From an uncultured Clostridia bacterium (GTDB lineage: Bacteria > Bacillota > Clostridia > Oscillospirales > Acutalibacteraceae), in the NCBI GenBank assembly GCA_946183365.1, contig CAMHAH010000019.1, positions 1 to 54,750 of the forward strand: a DNA stretch of 54,750 bases, in the 5' to 3' direction. A program made the position numbers and the translations under genes. The number at the start of each line of letters is the position of its first letter. The first letter of the stretch is position 1. The notes under the pieces were generated by a model. It worked only from the letters and a program-made list of their open reading frames with translations, was not told where the DNA came from and searched no databases. Below are positions 49,100 to 54,750 of the stretch, piece after piece.

Positions 49100-50335
49100 C
49101 TAATTTCTTTTCCGAATTACGGAACCTTTCGGGATGAATTTATCCGCTGTCATATAAAGCTTTTGCATCGGGTGCGGAGCGGATGGGACCTCTTCCCCAT
49201 CCTCGTTTATAAGAGAAAGGCATTTCACCTCAAAGGAATAACCGTCGGGCGGCAGGATATCTAAAGTATCGCCTACAAGGAACTTGTTGCGCTGAGTGAT
49301 GACCGCGATATTCTTTTCATTGCTGCCCTCAACACAGACCGCTACGGCGTTATAATGGCGTATGTAGCCGCCGTTTTCGGTCTCCTGCCCCGGCTCGGTT
49401 CCGAAGTAAAAGCCCGTACTGTAGGCGCGGTGACTTATCTTGTCGAGTTCCTCGACTATCCACGGACTGACCTTGTAATCAGGGTCGCCGATGTGGTCGA
49501 AATACTCGTCGACCGCGTGGCGATACGCATTAGTTGTAACAGCCGTATAATAATATGACTTAGCCCTGCCCTCGATCTTGAAGCTGGTGATACCCGCTTT
49601 GACAAGCTCGGGGATATGCTCTATCATGCACAGATCGCGAGAATTATAGAGATATGTTCCGCTGTCATCCTGTTCTACGGGGAAGAACTGTCCGTCGCGG
49701 TTCTCTTCATACAGATGATACTTCCATCTGCACGGCTGAGCGCAGTCTCCGCGGTTCGCGTCACGCCCCGTCATGTATGACGAGATCAGACATCTGCCCG
49801 AGAACGATACGCACATAGCTCCGTGTACAAAGCACTCTATCTCTAAATCAGACGGTATCTTCGCGCGCATCTCGGCGATCTCATCAAGCCTCGCCTCTCT
49901 TGCGAGCACAACGCGCTTAGCGCCGAGATCATACCACGCGAGAGCGCTCTCGTAGTTGATTATACCGCCCTGGGTAGAGATATGACGCTCAACGTCGGGA
50001 GCGTATTTCTTAGCCATTTCAAACACGCCGAGGTCGGCTATTATGAAAGCGTCGGTACCGCACTCAGCCGCAGCCGCCAAAAAATCAGGCATAGCGGGGA
50101 TATCGGCGTTTCGCGGTAATGTATTACAGGTCAGATAGACCTTTTTGTTCAGCTTATGAGCCTTTTCGCAGGCTGAGCTTAATTCTTCAAGAGAAAAATT
50201 CTTTGAAGCGGTACGCATACCGAAGCTCTTGCCCGCAAGATAAACCGCGTCAGCACCGAAGCTGAGCGCGGTATCTAAGCTCTCCATATCGCCCGCGGGC
50301 GACAATATCTCGGGCTTATTCATCATTGTGCTCAA
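49100..50335 (-). CDS. U32-family protein (tRNA hydroxylation, TrhP-like)
   Basis: 411 aa. KPEILSPAGDMESLDTALSF and GADAVYLAGKSFGMR form the N-terminal barrel; ECFVHGAMCVSFSGRCLISS and GDCAQPCRWKY contain the four conserved cysteines of the U32 family that may hold an iron-sulfur cluster. The C-terminal U32_C part ends near IPKGSVIR. Related proteins (TrhP/YrrO, RlhA) hydroxylate RNA bases from prephenate-derived chemistry, so RNA modification is more likely than proteolysis. Overlaps mltG by 20 nt. Confidence 0.88.
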   Translation of the reverse strand: MSTMMNKPEILSPAGDMESLDTALSFGADAVYLAGKSFGMRTASKNFSLEELSSACEKAHKLNKKVYLTCNTLPRNADIPAMPDFLAAAAECGTDAFIIADLGVFEMAKKYAPDVERHISTQGGIINYESALAWYDLGAKRVVLAREARLDEIAEMRAKIPSDLEIECFVHGAMCVSFSGRCLISSYMTGRDANRGDCAQPCRWKYHLYEENRDGQFFPVEQDDSGTYLYNSRDLCMIEHIPELVKAGITSFKIEGRAKSYYYTAVTTNAYRHAVDEYFDHIGDPDYKVSPWIVEELDKISHRAYSTGFYFGTEPGQETENGGYIRHYNAVAVCVEGSNEKNIAVITQRNKFLVGDTLDILPPDGYSFEVKCLSLINEDGEEVPSAPHPMQKLYMTADKFIPKGSVIRKRN

Positions 50336-51761
50336 TTATAGAAAGATAATAGTTGTGGTCATATATATTGGTAGAATAATAAGGTGTTGAACCCCTTTCG
50401 ACCGAGTCGTGGCAGAAATACAGATACTCGGTCTCATAGGGCTTGATAGCCGCCTTGATAGCCTCTATACCGGGGTTACAGATCGGTCCCGGAGGCAGGC
50501 CGTTGAAGTCGTTGGTATTGTATCTCGAATGATATGTAGCGCGAATGCTCTCGGGGACATTTGATGCCTTGCGGTAGGGATAATAAACCGTACAATCGCA
50601 GTTGAGCTGAGCAACGCCTTCATCAACGCCGTACTTAAGACGGTTATGGAGAATAGATGAGATATAATACATATCGTCTCTCGAAGCCGCCTCAGCCTGG
50701 ATGATAGAGGCGATAGTCAGGATCTCGTCTACCGAATAGCCCGTGCTTTCGGCCTCTTCAACAAGAGTGGTTTTCTTTGAATTGCCGAAGTATTTTTCCT
50801 TATGCAGAACTATCTTGTTCTCATAGTTATTAAGGAACCTGCTGATAGTGAGCTTGGGATCTTCACCGAGATAGAAATCATAGGTATCCGGGAACAAATA
50901 ACCCTCGAGCTTATAATAACGCTCGCTCTTATTGTTGATGCCCTTAAGGAAGGTGAAGTCCTCATCAAAAACGTCGCTGTTGCACAGATCGAGGAACTCC
51001 TGGATATCCGATACAACGCCCTCCTTATGTAGGGTATCGGCGATCTCAAGCAGGTTCATACCCTCGGTGATCTGAACCTTAACGATATCCGTACGGTTCA
51101 CGTTACTCTGCAAAAAGTTGATGATAGCCTCGTAGTCCTTATCGGTATCTATCTCAAAGTTGCCTTGATGGAAACCGTCTACAGAAGAAGTAAAATTAGC
51201 GTAAAGCTTAAAGAACTTAGGCTGCTTTATAACGCGGGACTGATAAAGGATATCAGCTATCTGATCCATAGTCGGATCGGCGGGGATGCTGATAGTGACC
51301 TTTGTCGGATTTTCCTCTCGGGAGATAGCGAGTAGGTCGTTTATACCGACAAGCAGGAACTGGGACAGGACTACCGACACTATCACTACCATCGATATCC
51401 AGACCAGCTTGAAGATGCGTCGGTTGCGCTTTGCCTTGCCCTTTTCGATCAGCTTCTCTTCCTTGCGCTGCTCCTTGAGAGCCTTTTTACTGTCGCGCTC
51501 AATACGCTTCTTGGTATCGTTATCAGAATAAGAATTTATCTCCCTGTTGCGCTTGCGGCGGGGCTGACGCTCGGCTTGACGCGCGGGCTCTTCGCTCTGT
51601 GAAAAGCTCGAATAATCCGCGGCCGGTTTTTCGGCCGTAGGGGTACTCGTCTCACCGCGGATGGCGCTGAGGTCGGCGTTACGCCTGAACTCTTCCATCT
51701 TTTTGCGTCGGGTTTCCTCAATAGAGTCCTCAGGGATATTATTTCGTGAATAATCACTCAT
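50316..51761 (-). CDS. mltG: Endolytic murein transglycosylase MltG
   Basis: 481 aa. A long charged cytoplasmic N-terminus (about 1-110, DTKKRIERDSKKALKEQRKE), one transmembrane segment (about 115-138), then LysM-like and YceG domains: GYLFPDTYDFYLGEDP, LTIASIIQAEAASRDDM with the conserved catalytic-region glutamate, and FNGLPPGPICNPG at the end. It cuts new glycan strands near the membrane and sets their length. The cytoplasmic tail is longer than in E. coli, as is usual in Gram-positives. ATG 51761 follows AAGGAG. Confidence 0.93.
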   Translation of the reverse strand: MSDYSRNNIPEDSIEETRRKKMEEFRRNADLSAIRGETSTPTAEKPAADYSSFSQSEEPARQAERQPRRKRNREINSYSDNDTKKRIERDSKKALKEQRKEEKLIEKGKAKRNRRIFKLVWISMVVIVSVVLSQFLLVGINDLLAISREENPTKVTISIPADPTMDQIADILYQSRVIKQPKFFKLYANFTSSVDGFHQGNFEIDTDKDYEAIINFLQSNVNRTDIVKVQITEGMNLLEIADTLHKEGVVSDIQEFLDLCNSDVFDEDFTFLKGINNKSERYYKLEGYLFPDTYDFYLGEDPKLTISRFLNNYENKIVLHKEKYFGNSKKTTLVEEAESTGYSVDEILTIASIIQAEAASRDDMYYISSILHNRLKYGVDEGVAQLNCDCTVYYPYRKASNVPESIRATYHSRYNTNDFNGLPPGPICNPGIEAIKAAIKPYETEYLYFCHDSVERGSTPYYSTNIYDHNYYLSIIEHNDE

Positions 51762-51772
51762 AATTTTTCTCC

Positions 51773-52363
51773 TTAATCTTTTATATATCGTGTAAAGCTA
51801 TCCGTGTGGATAACATTCATTCTGACGTCATATTTATCAGCGGCTATCGCGGGTATCACGCTGTCGCTGTAGCAAAGAGCCGCTTTAACGCCCTTGAAAT
51901 CAGCGAGGAACCTGTCATAGTAACCTCCTCCGAAGCCGAGTCTGAAGCCGCGCATATCACAGCATAAGCCGGGACACACACAAAGCGAGCTTTCGCCGGG
52001 TGTGATTACCGGACAGCTCTCGTCAGGCTCTAAAATGCCGAAGCTACCGGGCTTTAAGTCAACTATATCGCGTATCTGTCTGAACGTCATGCTTTTGTCA
52101 GCGTTACAGACAGGCAGCGCTACGGTTTTATTATTTGCCAAAGCCGCGTGGATTATCAGCGAGGTTGATATTTCATCGGGACGCGCCATGTATATCAGCA
52201 CGCTCTCAGCCGCGCGATATTCGGAGCTGATTATCAGTCGGGTCTGTATCTCAGCGTCAAGCGCTTCTTTTCGGCTGAGGTCCTCGCATAACTGCGCGCG
52301 CTTCTCATTAAAATAATCGCGCAGATATTCTTTTTCGTTTGAAGCGGGATTTACCGTATTCAT
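51773..52363 (-). CDS. 5-formyltetrahydrofolate cyclo-ligase
   Basis: 196 aa. EYLRDYFNEKRAQL at the start, YMARPDEISTSLII in the middle and GFRLGFGGGYYDRFLADF at the end give the ATP- and folate-binding blocks of the family (LGYGGGYYDRFL motif). It converts 5-formyl-THF to 5,10-methenyl-THF. The ATG overlaps the DJ-1 stop (ATGA). Length is normal. Confidence 0.93.
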   Translation of the reverse strand: MNTVNPASNEKEYLRDYFNEKRAQLCEDLSRKEALDAEIQTRLIISSEYRAAESVLIYMARPDEISTSLIIHAALANNKTVALPVCNADKSMTFRQIRDIVDLKPGSFGILEPDESCPVITPGESSLCVCPGLCCDMRGFRLGFGGGYYDRFLADFKGVKAALCYSDSVIPAIAADKYDVRMNVIHTDSFTRYIKD

Positions 52364-52905
52364 CTTATCTGCATCGAAGACGCTATCTTCTCGGCGGTCT
52401 CGGGGCTGTCAAACTGAGCTGCTATCTCAAAGCCGAACTCGAGAGCGCAGCCGGCGCCCTTAGCCGTGATGAACTTACCGTCGGTAACGACCTTATCGGT
52501 GCAAACCTCAGCGCCGTCGAGATCACCCTCAAAGCCGGGGAAGCAGGTAGCTTTCTTTCCTTTTAACAAACCCATGCGTCCGGGGATAGACGGAGCGGCG
52601 CAGATAGCGCACACGAACAGTCCGCGAGCGGCACAAAAGGACACGGCGCTCTTTACGGTCTCATTTGCAAAAAGATTTTTAACTCCCGGCATACCTCCCG
52701 GAAGGATGACGCCCGAAATATCCTCATCGGGTTCAAAGTCGTCTATATTCATATCCGCGGTAACATAGATATCGTGAGAGCCGCGGATCACATCGCCGCC
52801 GACTCCTACGGTAGTTACGGGGATATCAGCACGTCTTAAGATATCAACAGGCGCCAGCGCCTCTGTCTCTTCAAAGCCGTCTGCCAAAAAGCAATAGAAC
52901 ATCAT
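52360..52905 (-). CDS. DJ-1/PfpI family protein
   Basis: 181 aa. FLADGFEETEALAPVDILRR has the conserved glutamate, VCAICAAPSIPGRMGLLKG the nucleophile cysteine elbow (AICAAP). This is the YajL/ThiJ-like branch; proposed roles are glyoxalase or deglycase-like stress protection, with unsettled biochemistry. ATG at 52905 or 52902 follows AGGAGG. The end overlaps the cyclo-ligase start. Confidence 0.9.
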   Translation of the reverse strand: MMFYCFLADGFEETEALAPVDILRRADIPVTTVGVGGDVIRGSHDIYVTADMNIDDFEPDEDISGVILPGGMPGVKNLFANETVKSAVSFCAARGLFVCAICAAPSIPGRMGLLKGKKATCFPGFEGDLDGAEVCTDKVVTDGKFITAKGAGCALEFGFEIAAQFDSPETAEKIASSMQIR

Positions 52906-52940
52906 GTACCTCCTGTTTAACGCCGCATTAGCGGAAGTTT

Positions 52941-53816
52941 TTATAATTTGAATTCTGCGATACTTTTACTGTACAGGATATCAGGATGATAGCTGAGCTT
53001 TGATTTTCTCAGCCCCTCAAGCCCCATATCATCTTCTCTGTTGATAAGCGTATATTTATCGAAGTGCTTTGCGAACTCGTTGTTGATAACAGCGAACGCC
53101 TCGTCTATATCCACAGCCTTCTCGATATTCACATCGCAAACGCAGTCGTTTATCTCAGAAGCTATGCACATAGCGACAGGCTTGCTGTCAACATACAGCA
53201 CCATACCGAACAAACCGATAGCATCGAAGTTATCAAAGGCTTCTTTGATGATCTCGAGCTCACCGGTATCCTCATTATTCTCCTGCCAACGCTCGGCGAC
53301 GCTGAAAGCGTCAGCGAAATAATCGGCACATAATTCTTTTACAGAATAATCCGTATGATTTCTGATGAATTTTGAAATATGGTTACGCTTAGCGTGATAT
53401 TTCTTTCCGCTCAGATTCGCGAGGTTCTCGCGTTTATAAATATAATCAAAGCTGTCGCGGACTTCTTTTATACTGACCTTATCGCCGTAGATACAGCTGA
53501 TAAGCTCGGCGTTAGCGCTGCTCAAAAAGCCCATACGAGGCTCAACGCCTCTCTCGCCCGCGTCTTTTATAACAGTATCGACAGCCTTGCGAAGCTCAAC
53601 TTTTGTCGCGGGAAGCGTATACGCCATCGGCAGTCCGTTTCTGAAATAAGCCTTATAAAAGCTGTCGCCGTCAAACGCGACGCGGATATCATAATCTTTT
53701 CGCCACAGATAAGTATTTGAGAATGATGTATCGCAGTCTATCTGACCGCAGCATCTCAAAAAGCTCTCGATACGCTCTCTGTCGGATAACGCAGGTGTTC
53801 TGAAATCAAGCATCAA
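52941..53816 (-). CDS. DUF2156 protein (lysyltransferase-like GNAT fold)
   Basis: 291 aa. The family signature appears in SFSNTYLWRKDYDIRV at the start, AKRNHISKFIRNHTDYSVKE in the centre and INREDDMGLEGLRKSKLSYH at the end. It shares the DUF2156 fold with the soluble domain of MprF-type phosphatidylglycerol lysyltransferases but has no membrane part. It may transfer an aminoacyl group to a lipid or peptide; substrate unknown. The start overlaps the tmk end by 11 nt. Confidence 0.85.
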   Translation of the reverse strand: MMLDFRTPALSDRERIESFLRCCGQIDCDTSFSNTYLWRKDYDIRVAFDGDSFYKAYFRNGLPMAYTLPATKVELRKAVDTVIKDAGERGVEPRMGFLSSANAELISCIYGDKVSIKEVRDSFDYIYKRENLANLSGKKYHAKRNHISKFIRNHTDYSVKELCADYFADAFSVAERWQENNEDTGELEIIKEAFDNFDAIGLFGMVLYVDSKPVAMCIASEINDCVCDVNIEKAVDIDEAFAVINNEFAKHFDKYTLINREDDMGLEGLRKSKLSYHPDILYSKSIAEFKL

Positions 53817-54486
53817 ACAGCTCCTTGATCATAGCAAGCAGTTGGTCGCCTATATCCTCGATAGTTCTCATAGAGCCGTTTTGAGAGCACTCGACCGATA
53901 TCCAGCCGAGGTTCTCTATAGCGTACATAGCCGACTTACGGCAGCGCAGAAGATAAGCGAAATCTTTCTCGTGGATATCCTTCTTGCTCTCGTCGCCCTT
54001 ATACCTTCCGTAAATAAGCTTTTGACTTACATCGGGATCGACGTCAAGGAAGATCACCATATCGGGAGCGGGTATTCCCAAACGGTTATATTCATAATCA
54101 AACAGCCAATTAACATAATCCTCGCGCTCATTCTCGGGGAGCTTAGCCATCTGGTGGATAATGTTCGAGGTAGTGTATCTGTCGGCGATCATGTAGTCAT
54201 ACCCGGCATAATCCCTGCCCCACGAGTTTATATAAGAGGCAACTCTGTCAACGGCATAAAATGATGACGCCGCGTAGGCGTTCACATCATCGGGGCTGTC
54301 GCCGAGTTGACCGCCGAGGTACATACGGACCAGAGCCGAGGAATCGCTGTCGTAGTCGGGAAAGCTGACGGTACGGGCGCGGTAACCGAGATCATTCAAT
54401 CTCTGAGCAAGAAGCTTGCTCTGTGTCGCCTTGCCGGATCCGTCAAGACCGTCTATTACAATCAGCTTACATTTACCCTGCGGCAT
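53806..54486 (-). CDS. tmk: Thymidylate kinase family protein
   Basis: 226 aa. IVIDGLDGSGKATQSKLLAQ is the P-loop (GxDGxGKxTQ), YDYMIADRYTTSN contains the DR(Y/F) motif, and RYKGDESKKDIHEKD is the lid region. The product phosphorylates dTMP to dTDP. The usual LID arginines and ADR(F)xxSS match is partial, so a related nucleotide kinase is possible. First gene of the leftward run to U32; promoter at 54551. Confidence 0.85.
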   Translation of the reverse strand: MPQGKCKLIVIDGLDGSGKATQSKLLAQRLNDLGYRARTVSFPDYDSDSSALVRMYLGGQLGDSPDDVNAYAASSFYAVDRVASYINSWGRDYAGYDYMIADRYTTSNIIHQMAKLPENEREDYVNWLFDYEYNRLGIPAPDMVIFLDVDPDVSQKLIYGRYKGDESKKDIHEKDFAYLLRCRKSAMYAIENLGWISVECSQNGSMRTIEDIGDQLLAMIKELFDA

Positions 54487-54550
54487 ATACCCACCTCATA
54501 ATAACTCATTATACGCCGTAAAGCGCATACTTCTCTTTTTAATCCTTAAT

Positions 54551-54579
54551 ATTGTACCACAAACTACAGTATTATTCAA
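54551..54579 (-). promoter_or_regulatory. Promoter of the tmk run
   Basis: Minus strand TTGAAT (54574-54579), 17 bp, TACAAT (54551-54556), about 65 bp before the start at 54486. Confidence 0.65.
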
Positions 54580-54609
54580 TAGTTACTTTGCTACAATTAA
54601 TACTAATTT

Positions 54610-54750
54610 CTGATAAAACGCTTTAAAAAGATATCTGCGTAGAATTTCGCAGAGCGAGGCGGAGGACGCAGGCAGGCTTGAGGTGTTGTCCAAAGCTTTG
54701 ATTTGGCTAACAACACCCATGCAACAACACTCCAAGAGCGAAGCGATTGG
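54610..54750. other. Right-end stretch, no gene recognised
   Basis: GC-richer than its flank, with an inverted repeat AGGTGTTGT/ACAACACC (about 54681-54718) around a TTTG/CAAA core. A leftward open frame of about 50 codons enters from the right edge, but its residues (Ser/Leu/Cys-rich) look like translated repeat DNA. It may be part of an extragenic repeat. Confidence 0.35.

Noticed and set aside
54610..54750. Partial gene entering from the right edge
   Set aside because: The ~50-codon leftward frame has Ser/Leu/Cys-rich residues like translated repeat DNA and no family resemblance.

Overview
The window reads as chromosomal DNA of an anaerobic, spore-forming, Gram-positive gut or rumen bacterium of the Ruminococcus/Oscillospiraceae type. 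The evidence is two secreted enzymes with type I dockerins (cellulosome-type docking modules), sporulation genes (GerW, a SpoIIQ-like LytM protein, a DacF-type carboxypeptidase), a GGAGG ribosome-binding-site grammar, the scpA-scpB-DUF2953-gerW-dacF-rluB gene order, and biotin-dependent decarboxylase or transcarboxylase genes. Identification is by family resemblance and gene order only; no database search was run.

Layout. 1-414: a consensus leftward promoter and an rRNA-type boxA leader that reads off the left edge. 415-7688: housekeeping and envelope genes: a cytidylate-kinase-like protein, a broken YjbR-like gene, a PAP2 phosphatase, a DUF2974-DUF308 fusion, a TtcA-like sulfurtransferase, a lipoprotein hydrolase, a Na+/Ca2+ exchanger and a SpoIIQ-like protein. 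8240-30655: a 22-kb genomic island that sits inside a tRNA-Leu(CAG) gene and splits it at the anticodon loop. 30875-43628: core metabolism and division: ackA, tmcAL, a three-gene biotin carboxyltransferase operon, rluB, dacF, gerW, scpAB, an M50 protease and rpmB. 43800-46208: a large dockerin-bearing lipase-like protein. 46323-54486: alaS and a leftward run tmk, DUF2156, DJ-1, 5-FTHF cyclo-ligase, mltG, U32.

The island is the main point of interest. The two halves of the tRNA-Leu(CAG) lie 22 kb apart, share a 6-bp core (TCAGGT), and rebuild a perfect tRNA when joined. Inside each core lies one arm of a 14-bp inverted repeat. Joining the island ends would create a 48-bp dyad centred near the core, which is the expected shape of an attP for a large serine recombinase. 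One such recombinase is encoded 0.5 kb from the right end. The island carries a complete second tRNA-Leu(CAG) just inside that end, in the same orientation as the broken gene. It has a copy of the host leader but no visible promoter of its own, so the host tRNA promoter would drive it only after integration. The proposed reading is a promoterless rescue tRNA that makes a disruptive insertion harmless.

Within the island, from left to right: a secreted GH3 enzyme with an internal dockerin; a second, inverted tRNA-Leu 3' fragment and a second copy of the island terminus (a sign of an older or tandem insertion); a radical-SAM gene remnant; a putative iron or siderophore module (ECF transporter S-T-AA, AraC regulator, esterase, two YbtPQ-like ABC half-transporters, two membrane proteins) with three identical-format GGTTAG-N6-CTAACC palindromes and a leader-peptide/terminator attenuator; an IS1182-type remnant; and a mobilizable core (124-bp tandem repeats, boxA-like structured leader, DUF927/D5-like helicase, TGTAAC-rich region, oriT-like hairpin, MobC, relaxase, small ORF, serine recombinase).
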